Assembly: GCA_947176345.1 (NCBI GenBank)
Contig: CAMWQI010000003.1
Span: forward strand, 1 to 50,274
Direction: 5' to 3'
Source of the DNA: an uncultured Ruminococcus sp.
GTDB taxonomy: Bacteria; Bacillota; Clostridia; Oscillospirales; Ruminococcaceae
DNA: 50,274 bases
Of this stretch, positions 34,064 to 42,951 are shown in pieces. Under the pieces are notes generated by a model. That model saw only the letters and a list, made by a program, of their open reading frames with translations, ran no database searches and was not told the origin of the DNA. Made by a program: the position numbers and the translations under genes. Position 1 is the stretch's first letter. Every line of letters begins with the position of its first letter.

Positions 34064-34600
34064 TTATTCTTCCTCATCTTCACAGAACGTAAGATATTCG
34101 GATAACAATGAAGATTCAGGATTAAGACGTACTGCCCTCTGATGTTCTTTGCAGTCCGGCGGTGCAACTTCAACATTTATTATTATATTTTTACGGATTT
34201 CGCCAGTACCGAAAAATCCGGCTTTATCAAGTCTTTTCAACGCTTCTTCCATAGAATCAACTCTTGTGTCCCATTCAATGCTGTAAAGTTCATCGACTGA
34301 CAAATCTTTTTCCCTTTCAAGAAACATATTGTCAACTTCCGTGAAAAATTCATCATATCCATAAGCACAATACGGAAAATCAAAAGTACACCATTTCCAG
34401 CCGTCTTCATCATGGATTACGTTATTTTCAATCAGTAAATTTTTGTATGATTCATAGGACAATGCCGAAATATATGGTCTAAGCCCCTCATCATAGATAA
34501 AAGCATAATAATAAAAATTTTCATTGTGTTCATTACGCAGTGAAGATACTGCATTCTGAAAAGCTGACTGCAAAACCGTTACCATTTTTTCATCATACAT
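34064..34600 (-). CDS. DUF4303-like protein
   Basis: 178 residues, cytoplasmic and acidic. The opening (VLQSAFQNAVSSLRNEHNENFYYYAFIYDEGLRPYISALSYESYKNLL) and the following KWCTFDFPYCAYGYDEFFTEVDN match the pattern of the DUF4303 family: a helix, a strand with FY-x-F/L-x-x-Y-x-D/E, then W-x-x-x-D/E-x-P. DUF4303 proteins occur in immunity-gene arrays; a molecular role is not known. It lies 12 nt after the small membrane gene and 38 nt before ilvD, so it should share their transcript. Confidence 0.65.
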   Translation of the reverse strand: MYDEKMVTVLQSAFQNAVSSLRNEHNENFYYYAFIYDEGLRPYISALSYESYKNLLIENNVIHDEDGWKWCTFDFPYCAYGYDEFFTEVDNMFLEREKDLSVDELYSIEWDTRVDSMEEALKRLDKAGFFGTGEIRKNIIINVEVAPPDCKEHQRAVRLNPESSLLSEYLTFCEDEEE

Positions 34601-34612
34601 AATTTTAAATCC

Positions 34613-35236
34613 TCATTTATCTGTCGTTTCAGGTACATAGAAAAACACCGAACCTGCAATTTTAAATAATATAAGTCCGATAACAAGAAAAGGTATTCCC
34701 CACATAAAACTTAATAATTCTTTCTGGCGGTCAACAATTACTATTCCAAGCTTTGAATAATCCTTGTCTGTAATTTTATTTTCCAGTTCATAGTAATTAT
34801 GCATATTCAATACAAAATCCGGAAAATCATTAAAATTCTTTTCAGTGAAATAGCCTGTTACTTCCTCACCGTTCAGAAATTTATCATATTCCTCTGTATT
34901 CATAGTAACCATAACAGGACGATATTTTCCAGCTAATTTAATCATAAACATCTGATAATCCTTAACAGGATTTAAGCTTCCCATTTGCCCCCATATCACA
35001 ACAGTATCATTTTCAGCTTCTTTTAATCTCGTCTCAAATGGTCTCAATGATAAAAGTATACTGTCATTTTTGTGGATTTGATAGTCAAATGTAAATTCAA
35101 TCATTGTATGTCGTCCGCTGATACGATATGCTCTGTAAAAACCACTTAAAAAAAGCAATACAGATATAATAATAAAAACAAAAGAAATAATATGCTTTCT
35201 GTTTGGCATAAATTTTCTTATATAAGAATCAGACAT
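34613..35236 (-). CDS. Unknown protein with two membrane helices
   Basis: 207 residues. A membrane helix near residues 16-37 (IISFVFIIISVLLFLSGFYRA) and another near 172-197 (WGIPFLVIGLILFKIAGSVFFYV) enclose a polar outside domain of about 130 residues with strands such as TVVIWGQMGSL and YRPVMVTMNTEEYDKFLNGEEV. No family recognised. The topology resembles small sensor or immunity-like membrane proteins. It is AT-richer than ilvC and ilvD, which agrees with the other accessory genes here. Function not assigned. Confidence 0.65.
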   Translation of the reverse strand: MSDSYIRKFMPNRKHIISFVFIIISVLLFLSGFYRAYRISGRHTMIEFTFDYQIHKNDSILLSLRPFETRLKEAENDTVVIWGQMGSLNPVKDYQMFMIKLAGKYRPVMVTMNTEEYDKFLNGEEVTGYFTEKNFNDFPDFVLNMHNYYELENKITDKDYSKLGIVIVDRQKELLSFMWGIPFLVIGLILFKIAGSVFFYVPETTDK

Positions 35237-35284
35237 AATATTTTCCTCATAATATTATTATAAAAACAGGTAATGGAACTGTTA

Positions 35285-35569
35285 TCAAGCATTTTTTTGA
35301 AATTCCGACATTTCCATATTAACAAACCTTGAAATCATTTCTCTGTAAAGTGCTTCAATCATATCTGAATCAGCACCATATTCTTCAGCTTTTTCCCTTA
35401 CTTTTGCAATTACTTTTTCAACCCGACTGGTGTCCTTAACACTGTCCTCATCTTTTTTGAATTGCGATGCCTGAATAACATATGTTCCTCTTTCGGCAAT
35501 TAATCTGATAATTTCATTATCAATCCTGTCAATATTTTCTCTTACTTCTTCCAGACTGTTACATATCAT
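35285..35569 (-). CDS. Chorismate mutase, AroQ type (class II)
   Basis: 94 residues, a single AroQ helical domain. LEEVRENIDRIDNEIIRLIAERGTYV holds the conserved R-x3-D-x2-D-x4-L-x4-R pattern, KKDEDSVKDTSRVEKVIAKVREKA the Lys and R/E positions, and YREMISRFVNME the C-terminal helix. A few such free-standing domains act as isochorismate pyruvate lyases or salicylate enzymes, so the exact reaction is not certain. It would link to aromatic amino acid synthesis inside a BCAA locus. It starts about 35 nt after the ilvC terminator's T-run, leaving little room for a new promoter, so it probably relies on read-through. Confidence 0.85.
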   Translation of the reverse strand: MICNSLEEVRENIDRIDNEIIRLIAERGTYVIQASQFKKDEDSVKDTSRVEKVIAKVREKAEEYGADSDMIEALYREMISRFVNMEMSEFQKNA

Positions 35570-35603
35570 AAAATTATTCTCCGAAATCTGTTATATATTT
35601 TTT

Positions 35604-35641
35604 AAAAAAACAGGTGACGGCACTTGTTATGAACCGTCACC
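35604..35641 (-). terminator. Intrinsic terminator after ilvC
   Basis: On the minus strand GGTGACGG (35634-35641), a 13-nt loop, CCGTCACC (35613-35620), then TGTTTTTTT. It closes the ilvB-ilvN-ilvC unit and sits directly before the chorismate mutase gene. Confidence 0.85.
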
Positions 35642-35700
35642 CGAATAAAGTTCGATTCACAGCCGAAAATTTCCGGATTGCAAATCAGCAATACCAGTTA

Positions 35701-36741
<1,041 letters not shown>

Positions 36742-36792
36742 TTACTCCTTTATTTTAAAAATTTATATTATAGCCTTACGGCTGATAATCAA

Positions 36793-37290
36793 TTATGCTT
36801 TAAGGCAGTTTTCGCCTCTTTCGACAGCAACTATACCTGTACGGCACATTTCCATAATGCCGTATGGCTTTACGAGTTCTATAAAAGCATCAATCTTTGT
36901 TACTTCACCGGTAAGCTCTATAGTAAGAGACGATGGTGAATAATCAACAATTTTTGACCGGAAAATTTCAACCGCTGTCATTATATCCTGACGGATTTCA
37001 GGATTATTTCTTACCTTGATAAGCAGAAGTTCACGTGTGACAGTTTCGTGTCTGTCAAGAACTTCAACGGCTTTTACATCATGGAGTTTGTCAAGCTGTC
37101 TGATTATTCTGTCCTTGATTTCGTCATCACCATGAAAAGCAATTGTAATTCTTGAAAATTCACTTGATTCAGTTTCACCTACTGTGAGACTGTCAATATT
37201 GAATCCTCGTCTTGTGAACATTCCGGAAACTCTTGAGAGTACACCGGCAATATTTGAAACTATTACGCCTATTATGTATTGTTTAGCCAT
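36793..37290 (-). CDS. ilvN: Acetolactate synthase small (regulatory) subunit
   Basis: 165 residues, normal. An N-terminal ACT domain (YIIGVIVSNIAGVLSRVSGMFTRRGFNIDSLTVGETE) binds valine for feedback control. The C-terminal domain (DRHETVTRELLLIKVR ... SPSSLTIELTGEVTKIDAFIELVKPYGIMEMCRTG) activates IlvB. A separate sigma-A-type promoter lies in the 105-nt gap to ilvB, so the regulatory subunit can be made independently of the attenuated leader. Confidence 0.96.
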   Translation of the reverse strand: MAKQYIIGVIVSNIAGVLSRVSGMFTRRGFNIDSLTVGETESSEFSRITIAFHGDDEIKDRIIRQLDKLHDVKAVEVLDRHETVTRELLLIKVRNNPEIRQDIMTAVEIFRSKIVDYSPSSLTIELTGEVTKIDAFIELVKPYGIMEMCRTGIVAVERGENCLKA

Positions 37291-37344
37291 TGGAAATCAC
37301 CTCTTAATTTCAAAAAAATTTTTTTATATTTCGGACTTTTTCCC

Positions 37345-37373
37345 ATTATATCACAGAATTTTCATACGGTCAA
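37345..37373 (-). promoter_or_regulatory. Internal promoter for ilvN-ilvC
   Basis: On the minus strand TTGACC (37368-37373), 17 nt, TATAAT (37345-37350), upstream of ilvN and just after the ilvB stop. Good consensus; it bypasses the attenuator. Confidence 0.75.
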
Positions 37374-37395
37374 GGAAAATTCCACCGGAATATCC

Positions 37396-39072
37396 TCACT
37401 TTATTTCTGTAATAATATCGTCAATAGAGCCACCAGGGGGGAGCATTGGAAGTACAAACTCATCACAGTCAACGGCACAGTCAATAATATAAGTTCCGTT
37501 ATATGCAAAAGATTCCTGTACAGCCTTTCGGAGTTCATCTTTAGTGAAAACTTTTGTACCCTTTGCACCGAAAGCATCAGCAAGCTTTACAAAATCTGTT
37601 TTTCTTTCGTCAAGAGTTGTGTTTGAATAATGCTTGTCAAAGAAAAGTGTCTGCCACTGACGAACCATACCTAAAACGCCGTTATTCATGATTACGATTG
37701 TGAGGGGAGTTCCCTGTGTAACGGACGTTGCAAGTTCATTTAAGTTCATTCCGAAACTTCCGTCACCGGTAAAGAGAATACTTCTCTTGCCCGTTCCTTC
37801 GTATGCACCAATAGCTGCACCCATACCAAAGCCCATTGTGCCTAAACCACCACTTGTAAGGAATGTACGTGGTTTTTTAAGTGGGTATCTCTGTGCCGTC
37901 CACATCTGGTGCTGTCCTACGTCTGTAACGATGTTACAATCATTTTCGTATTCGCTTACAATGTCAACGATAGCAAACGGGTCAAGTTCTCTGCCAGACC
38001 TTGCACTTTCAATACGGCGGTTTTCGTCCTCACGGAGTTCCTGAATACGTGCAGACCATGCCTCATGTTTCTTTTCCTCAACCATTTTGATTAAACGTGC
38101 CACAGCGTCCTTTATATCACCCTGTATGGAGAGATTAGACGGAATATTCTTGTCAAGTTCGGCATTGTCAATATCGATATGAATTATGCGGAAATTCTTT
38201 GCAAAACGTTTTTTGTCACCTGTGGCACGGTCGGAAAATCTTGCACCAAGTGCAATAACAAGGTCTGACTCATCTTCTGCAACGGAAGACGCATAATGAC
38301 CATGCATACCCTGCATACCAAGGAAACGCGGATTATCCGCCGGAACTGCTGAAAGTCCCATAAGTGAACAGCCCATAGGTGCATCAATTTTATCAGCAAG
38401 GGCAATAATTTCTTCAGATGCCTTGCCGGAAATTACTCCACCACCAAAATATATATATGGTCTTTCACTGGAATTGATTAATTCAACTGCCTGACAAAGT
38501 TTATCTTCCGATGCAAAATTCAGCGGATAAGGAATAATCGGCTGTGCCTCTGGTGTAAACTCACATAAAGATGCCTGTACATCTTTAGGAATATCAACAA
38601 GCACTGGTCCTGGACGACCAGACTTTGCAATTTTAAAAGCCATGCGGAGTGTATCGGCAAGTTCGGAAACGTCCTTTACAATGAAGTTATGTTTAGTAAT
38701 AGGCATTGTAACACCTACAATGTCGACTTCCTGAAAGGTGTCACGTCCAAGAAGACTGCACGGAACATTTCCGGTAATGGCAACCATAGGTACAGAATCA
38801 AGATAAGCTGTTGCTATTCCGGTGACAAGGTTAGTCGCACCCGGACCGGAAGTGGCAATAACAACACCTACTTTTCCGGTGGCACGTGCATAACCGTCAG
38901 CGGAATGGGACGCACCCTGTTCATGTGCTGTAAGTACGTGTTTTATGCGGTCACGGCAGAGATAGAGTTCATCAAAAAGATTAATAACCTGTCCCCCCGG
39001 ATAGCCGAAAACAGTGTCACAGCCCTGTTCAATTAAGGTTTCAACAACAATTTTTGCTCCTGATATTTTCAT
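37396..39072 (-). CDS. ilvB: Acetolactate synthase large (catalytic) subunit
   Basis: TPP/FAD/Mg enzyme that condenses two pyruvates, or pyruvate with 2-oxobutanoate. 558 residues from the ATG at 39072, preceded by AAAGGAA; a longer in-frame extension upstream runs into the terminator hairpin and is not translated. The N-terminal TPP domain has the catalytic Glu in VLTAHEQGASHSADGYARATGKVGV; the middle domain is FAD-binding. The C-terminal TPP/Mg motif is GDGSFGMNLNELATSVTQGTPL with NNGVLGMVRQWQ. All intact. It opens the operon directly behind the leader-peptide attenuator and is followed by ilvN. Confidence 0.97.
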   Translation of the reverse strand: MKISGAKIVVETLIEQGCDTVFGYPGGQVINLFDELYLCRDRIKHVLTAHEQGASHSADGYARATGKVGVVIATSGPGATNLVTGIATAYLDSVPMVAITGNVPCSLLGRDTFQEVDIVGVTMPITKHNFIVKDVSELADTLRMAFKIAKSGRPGPVLVDIPKDVQASLCEFTPEAQPIIPYPLNFASEDKLCQAVELINSSERPYIYFGGGVISGKASEEIIALADKIDAPMGCSLMGLSAVPADNPRFLGMQGMHGHYASSVAEDESDLVIALGARFSDRATGDKKRFAKNFRIIHIDIDNAELDKNIPSNLSIQGDIKDAVARLIKMVEEKKHEAWSARIQELREDENRRIESARSGRELDPFAIVDIVSEYENDCNIVTDVGQHQMWTAQRYPLKKPRTFLTSGGLGTMGFGMGAAIGAYEGTGKRSILFTGDGSFGMNLNELATSVTQGTPLTIVIMNNGVLGMVRQWQTLFFDKHYSNTTLDERKTDFVKLADAFGAKGTKVFTKDELRKAVQESFAYNGTYIIDCAVDCDEFVLPMLPPGGSIDDIITEIK

Positions 39073-39110
39073 ATAAAAAATTCCTTTCTGATAAATTTTT
39101 CTAACCAGAT

Positions 39111-39143
39111 ATACAACAAGCCCCCGACATTCTGCCGGAGGCT
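39111..39143 (-). terminator. Attenuator terminator of the ilvB operon
   Basis: On the minus strand AGCCTCCGGCA (39133-39143), loop GAA, TGTCGGGGGCT (39119-39129), then a T-rich tail (39111-39118). The 11-bp stem (two G-U pairs) lies about 40 nt before the ilvB start and overlaps the antiterminator segment at 39128-39137. Confidence 0.85.
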
Positions 39144-39289
39144 CATAAACCAAGCGTTATGAACTGAATATAAATTCAGTCAAGCAAGAACTCAGTTTTG
39201 ACGGGCAGAATGAAGCTGACACAAGCCACTAAGGACTGTGCCGTTAATAATGACTATGCCCACAAGAATAAAACCTCTTTTCATTCTGC
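39128..39289 (-). promoter_or_regulatory. Ribosome-mediated attenuator with mutually exclusive pairings
   Basis: The leader RNA has three related segments. Segment 1, GCAGAATGAA, spans the leader-peptide start codon (39280-39289). Segment 2, TTCATTCTGCC, lies at the end of the leader peptide (39204-39214). Segment 3, GGCAGAATG (39128-39136), lies in the terminator 5' arm and loop. Segments 1 and 2 pair over 10 bp, segments 2 and 3 over 9 bp. A ribosome stalled on the Ile/Val/Leu codons would cover segment 1 and favour 2:3, preventing the terminator; efficient translation would free or cover 2 and let the terminator form. The pairing is seen in the sequence; the regulation follows the classical ilv/leu/his attenuation model. 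Confidence 0.85.
39192..39284 (-). CDS. ilvB operon leader peptide (30 aa, BCAA-rich)
   Basis: ATG at 39284 to TGA at 39192-39194, with AGGTGAG as ribosome site 4-10 nt upstream. It encodes MKRGFILVGIVIINGTVL followed by 12 more residues. Eleven of 30 codons are Ile, Leu or Val, seven of them within codons 6-13 (ILV-IVII). This is the hallmark of an attenuation leader that senses charged Ile-, Val- and Leu-tRNA. It ends inside segment 2 of the attenuator. Confidence 0.88.
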   Translation of the reverse strand: MKRGFILVGIVIINGTVLSGLCQLHSARQN

Positions 39290-39317
39290 TCACCTCACTT
39301 GAAACTCTTTAACTTAT

Positions 39318-39346
39318 ATCATATCACTTTATACCTGTAAAATCAA
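39318..39346 (-). promoter_or_regulatory. Promoter of the ilvB operon
   Basis: On the minus strand TTGATT (39341-39346), 17 nt, TATGAT (39318-39323). Predicted start near 39311, about 27 nt before the leader-peptide ATG. Confidence 0.8.
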
Positions 39347-39477
39347 TAAAAAATAAAATTTTTGTAAAAAATCTATAAAATTTTATTTTTACAGTATATT
39401 ATATTATACACTTTACAAATAAAATAAATCAGAATGTGCTTGCTGTATGTTAACCATCTGAAAATCTGTACTGATTA

Positions 39478-39506
39478 TTGACATATCCGGTCAAATGTTA
39501 TATAAT
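39478..39506 (+). promoter_or_regulatory. Promoter of the zinc-ribbon membrane protein gene
   Basis: TTGACA (39478-39483), 17 nt, TATAAT (39501-39506), both exact consensus; AGAAAGGA precedes the ATG at 39549. The 264-nt gap back to the ilv leader peptide is very AT-rich and holds only the two divergent promoters. Confidence 0.88.
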
Positions 39507-39548
39507 ATAAGTTAATATTTACATAATTTGTAAGAAAGGAAAATTGCT

Positions 39549-41096
39549 ATGTTTTGTAGTAAATGCGGAAATATGCTTGATGATGACGATTTATTCTGCA
39601 TGGTATGCGGAAAAAAAGTAAAGCGTATTCCTGAAAACAATACATTCGCACCTGAAACCTCCGTTAATGAAACTGAAACAACCATACAGGCAGAAAATCT
39701 GTATACTCCGGAAAATAACTCACAGCCGGAATTTTCACCTGAAAATATTCCCGTTGAGGAAAATTCGGAGGAAAAGGAACTGGAAAAATTTTTCGGCAGT
39801 ACCGAACCTATTCAGCATATAAGCCCTGAACCGACACCAATACAAACAGAAGAAATTGAACAGATGAAAAAGGTCATGGAAACTCATACCCGTGAACCTC
39901 TTCCCGATTTGGTCTTGAGGAAAAAAGCTGAAACAAAAAAAGAAAATCCACCAGAAAAAATTTATCAACCGGAAGACAATGAGGAAGAATATTACAATAA
40001 TACTCCTGAACACTATGATGATAATTCAGAAACTCAATATATAAATATAAAAAATAATTATAATTATGCAGATAATAATTATGATGATAATTACAGCGAT
40101 GACGAATACTATGATGACTATGAACCGGAATACGATGAACCACCGGAATATGAGGATATTCCGCCATATAATCCGCCTCAACGTGAAAGAAATAAAACAT
40201 ATCAACCATCTGTTCAGGAATACAGACCCACACACATAGGAACTTTCAGGCTTTTCAGTGCCGGAATTATTACATTTATTGCTATGATAATCGTCATTGC
40301 AGTGAGTCTGATTTTCTGCATAAAATTAGGATTTTCCGGTACTGTTGTTGAAAAGAGAATAAACCGTCTTGATATGGAAAAAGTCCTTGATGCTGAATAT
40401 GATGGCAATCGTGATTTCAATAAATTTCTTTATGACAAATCCGGATTTTATAATATTTCCTACTATACGGCAAACGAAAACGATTTCAGAAATTTTGTGC
40501 TTAATCTTGATATTCTTGATTTTATGGGCGAAAATGCCGGTATATACGCCGATTATTTTCTGAATAACGGACAAAAACCCACTCTTACAAGCGGTGATAT
40601 TGCTGAATATATGTCTGCTCGTTCTGGTCTTGGCTGGAATGAATTTTCAAATATGCTTTATAATCTAAGTGACAATAAAATTGACAGTATTCTTTCAGTT
40701 GATTCATGGGAAGCCGATACGGGATTTAATTTCAGGCTTTTAAACTATATGTTTTCAACAACAACTCTTGTGATACTTCTTGCGGTGGTATGTGTCCTGA
40801 TGATATGGACAGCCGTTATCGTAGACAAGCGTGGAAAATATCTTGCCGGATTTTATAAAAATATTTTCATGCCAAGCGGTGTCATTCTTCTTGTTGCGGG
40901 TGCGGTATGCTTTATAGCACCGCCGGTTGTGTATAATCAGACAAACCACGTTGTATTTTATATCATATCAAAACTCCTGACAGACTTCAATTTATTTATA
41001 TTTTCAACAGGTGCTTTTGAATTTATTGTGGGAATTATTTTAGGTCTGATAAGAACGCTTATAGTAAGGCATGAAAGAATATACGGGGACGGCTGA
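39549..41096 (+). CDS. Zinc-ribbon membrane protein with acidic disordered linker
   Basis: 515 residues. The N-terminal zinc ribbon uses Cys3, Cys6, Cys17 and Cys20 (FCSKCGNML...FCMVCGKK). Residues about 25-215 are acidic and disordered, first Glu/Pro-rich, then Asp/Asn/Tyr-rich (YADNNYDDNYSDDEYYDDY). A first membrane helix (about 230-258) is followed by an outside domain of about 140 residues (SGFYNISYYTANENDFRNFVLN, SARSGLGWNEFSNMLYNL). Three further helices lie near 400-505. Such zinc-ribbon membrane proteins are common in clostridia and have no assigned role. It has its own promoter and terminator. Confidence 0.75.
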   Translation: MFCSKCGNMLDDDDLFCMVCGKKVKRIPENNTFAPETSVNETETTIQAENLYTPENNSQPEFSPENIPVEENSEEKELEKFFGSTEPIQHISPEPTPIQTEEIEQMKKVMETHTREPLPDLVLRKKAETKKENPPEKIYQPEDNEEEYYNNTPEHYDDNSETQYINIKNNYNYADNNYDDNYSDDEYYDDYEPEYDEPPEYEDIPPYNPPQRERNKTYQPSVQEYRPTHIGTFRLFSAGIITFIAMIIVIAVSLIFCIKLGFSGTVVEKRINRLDMEKVLDAEYDGNRDFNKFLYDKSGFYNISYYTANENDFRNFVLNLDILDFMGENAGIYADYFLNNGQKPTLTSGDIAEYMSARSGLGWNEFSNMLYNLSDNKIDSILSVDSWEADTGFNFRLLNYMFSTTTLVILLAVVCVLMIWTAVIVDKRGKYLAGFYKNIFMPSGVILLVAGAVCFIAPPVVYNQTNHVVFYIISKLLTDFNLFIFSTGAFEFIVGIILGLIRTLIVRHERIYGDG

Positions 41097-41107
41097 TAAA
41101 CCGTCCC
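41086..41107. terminator. Terminator between convergent genes
   Basis: GGGACGG (41086-41092) pairs with CCGTCCC (41101-41107), followed by TTTGGTTTT. The stop codon lies in the loop. It also stands immediately 3' of the yitT-like gene, which ends at 41115, where it has no clear T-run. Confidence 0.75.
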
Positions 41108-41114
41108 TTTGGTT

Positions 41115-41996
41115 TTATTTATTCGCTGAAAATATATCGGCTACTTCTGTTAATGTTATGTATGCAAGAGGGTCATGTTTTCTGATAATATTCCTCATTT
41201 TCATTACCTGAAATCTGTTCACTACAAAGTAAAGAATTTTCCTGTCTGTTCCGGAAAATCCACCTTTAGCATCAATGAGAGTTATTCCACAACCAAATTC
41301 CTCCATAAGTTCTTGACATATTTTATCGGGTTTGGAAGTAACTATCATGGCGGATTTTGACCGCTGTAAACCGTCAACTATATAGTCAACCGTCTTCATG
41401 GCGGCAACATATGTAACTATCGAATACAACGGCAAAATCCAGCTTTTAATAACAAATCCGCATATGACATACAATACAAAGTTATAGAACATCACGAAAT
41501 TTCCGACAGTTAAACCCATTTTCTTTGCAAAGATAACAGCCATTACTTCTATGCCGTCCATAGCTCCGCCGAAACGTATGGCAAGACCACTGCCCATTCC
41601 GGAAACAACTCCTCCGAATAATGCACATAATAACAAATCCGTGCCGGCAAGCGGTGAAGCTATACTTACATCTACAGGGAGAACATCCGTTATCAGCCAC
41701 GAAACAACTGAGTATATCCCTACTGTGTATATCGCACAGAATGTAAAACCTGCTCCCTGTTTTTTCAGCCCGTAAAGAAATAATGGAACATTCAATATAA
41801 CAAGGAATATCGACAATGACAACCAATCAGGCGTAACCTGTGAAAGTAACATTGATGTGCCTGATATTCCACTGTCGTAAAGCTTTACCGGCATAAGAAA
41901 AACTGTTATTCCGAAAGCGTTTATTATTCCGGCAACCGTAAGCATTACTATGCTAAATGGTTTGATTTCTTTGATGACTGAAAGAATTTTTTTCAT
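41115..41996 (-). CDS. YitT family membrane protein (DUF161 + DUF2179)
   Basis: 293 residues from the ATG at 41996, which has AAGGAG 8 nt upstream; a longer in-frame start upstream overlaps the promoter and is unlikely. The N-terminal part has five or six helices with the family signatures GITVFLMPVKLYDSGISGTSMLLSQ and GVVSGMGSGLAIRFGGAMDGIEV. The C-terminal cytoplasmic DUF2179 domain has KSAMIVTSKPDKICQELMEEFGCGITLIDAKGGFSG, the ACT-like fold. Function of the family is unknown. It is monocistronic and convergent with the zinc-ribbon gene. Confidence 0.92.
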   Translation of the reverse strand: MKKILSVIKEIKPFSIVMLTVAGIINAFGITVFLMPVKLYDSGISGTSMLLSQVTPDWLSLSIFLVILNVPLFLYGLKKQGAGFTFCAIYTVGIYSVVSWLITDVLPVDVSIASPLAGTDLLLCALFGGVVSGMGSGLAIRFGGAMDGIEVMAVIFAKKMGLTVGNFVMFYNFVLYVICGFVIKSWILPLYSIVTYVAAMKTVDYIVDGLQRSKSAMIVTSKPDKICQELMEEFGCGITLIDAKGGFSGTDRKILYFVVNRFQVMKMRNIIRKHDPLAYITLTEVADIFSANK

Positions 41997-42042
41997 ATTA
42001 TTCTCCTTTTTGTATACTTTATTTGTTTTAAATACTGTAAGT

Positions 42043-42071
42043 ATTATAGCATATTTTCTGAATAAAATCAA
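42043..42071 (-). promoter_or_regulatory. Promoter of the YitT-family gene
   Basis: On the minus strand TTGATT (42066-42071), 17 nt, TATAAT (42043-42048), about 46 nt before the chosen start codon; this supports the shorter protein. Confidence 0.82.
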
Positions 42072-42114
42072 GTGATTTACAGGAAAATAAAACAGTACAC
42101 TGGAAAAATCTTCA

Positions 42115-42144
42115 TTGACAGCCGTTAATATACCGTGATATAAT
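42115..42144 (+). promoter_or_regulatory. Promoter of the surface-glycan operon
   Basis: TTGACA (42115-42120), 18 nt, TATAAT (42139-42144), then AAAGGAGA 5 nt before the ATG at 42175. It drives the ABC exporter, methyltransferase and glycosyltransferase genes. Confidence 0.85.
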
Positions 42145-42174
42145 ATATATAATTAAATTCTCAAAGGAGATATT

Positions 42175-42951
42175 ATGAATACATTAAAAGAAATTTATGC
42201 CTACAGGCATATGATTATAAGTCTTGTAAAAAAAGACCTTAGAGGACGTTATAAAGGCTCTGTATTAGGTTTTTTATGGACTTTCATAAACCCGTTGTTA
42301 CAGCTTGTTGTGTATACAATGGTTTTTCAGGTGATACTTAAAACGGATATTGAAAGATATTATTTATATCTTTTCATAGCACTTATTGCATGGATATTCT
42401 TTTCAGCCTCCGTGACAGGTGGTTCAGCGTCTATAGTGGCACAAAAAGATTTAGTCAAGAAAATATATTTTCCGCGACAAGTAATACCCATTTCATACGT
42501 GACAAGCTGTTTTGTGAATATGCTTTTAAGTTTTATTGTTGTGTTCGCAGTGATTATATTTTCAGGGACAGGCTTTAATTTTATTTCATTGTTATATTTA
42601 CCGGTAATAATGATTGTGGAATATATACTTGCACTTGGTACGGCTCTTATAGTTTCGGCAGTGACTGTATATTTCCGTGACCTTGAACACATTCTGGGCA
42701 TAGTCGCAATGGCTATGATGTACATGACACCTATTATGTATGATAAATCAATAGTGCCGGAGAGACTTTTGCCGATATTCAATCTTAATCCCATGACACA
42801 TATAATTGAGTGCTATCGTGATATTCTTTATTACAAGACAATTCCGGAGCTTTCAAGCCTTATATCGTCGGTTGTGCTTGGAATAATATTTCTTATTGCC
42901 GGACACTTCATTTTCCTTAAATTACAAAAGCACTTTGCGGAGGAACTTTAA
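42175..42951 (+). CDS. Polysaccharide ABC exporter permease (Wzm/TagG-like)
   Basis: 258 residues, six helices. YRHMIISLVKKDLRGRYKGSVLGFLWTFINPLLQLVVYTMVF is the typical start of O-antigen/teichoic-acid ABC-2 permeases, and FFSASVTGGSASIVAQKDLVKKIYFPRQVIPIS the diagnostic cytoplasmic loop. Length is normal. It makes the membrane channel for an undecaprenyl-linked glycan with the ATPase encoded next. Its stop TAA shares one base with the ATPase ATG, implying coupled translation. Confidence 0.92.
   Translation: MNTLKEIYAYRHMIISLVKKDLRGRYKGSVLGFLWTFINPLLQLVVYTMVFQVILKTDIERYYLYLFIALIAWIFFSASVTGGSASIVAQKDLVKKIYFPRQVIPISYVTSCFVNMLLSFIVVFAVIIFSGTGFNFISLLYLPVIMIVEYILALGTALIVSAVTVYFRDLEHILGIVAMAMMYMTPIMYDKSIVPERLLPIFNLNPMTHIIECYRDILYYKTIPELSSLISSVVLGIIFLIAGHFIFLKLQKHFAEEL

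Noticed and set aside
37396..39153. Longer acetolactate synthase with 27 extra N-terminal residues
   Set aside because: The extension starts beyond the terminator hairpin and lacks a ribosome site; the ATG at 39072 has AAAGGAA and matches the family start.
39111..39346. T-box riboswitch upstream of ilvB
   Set aside because: No T-box consensus or specifier-loop architecture is visible; a coding leader peptide and pairing segments explain the region better.
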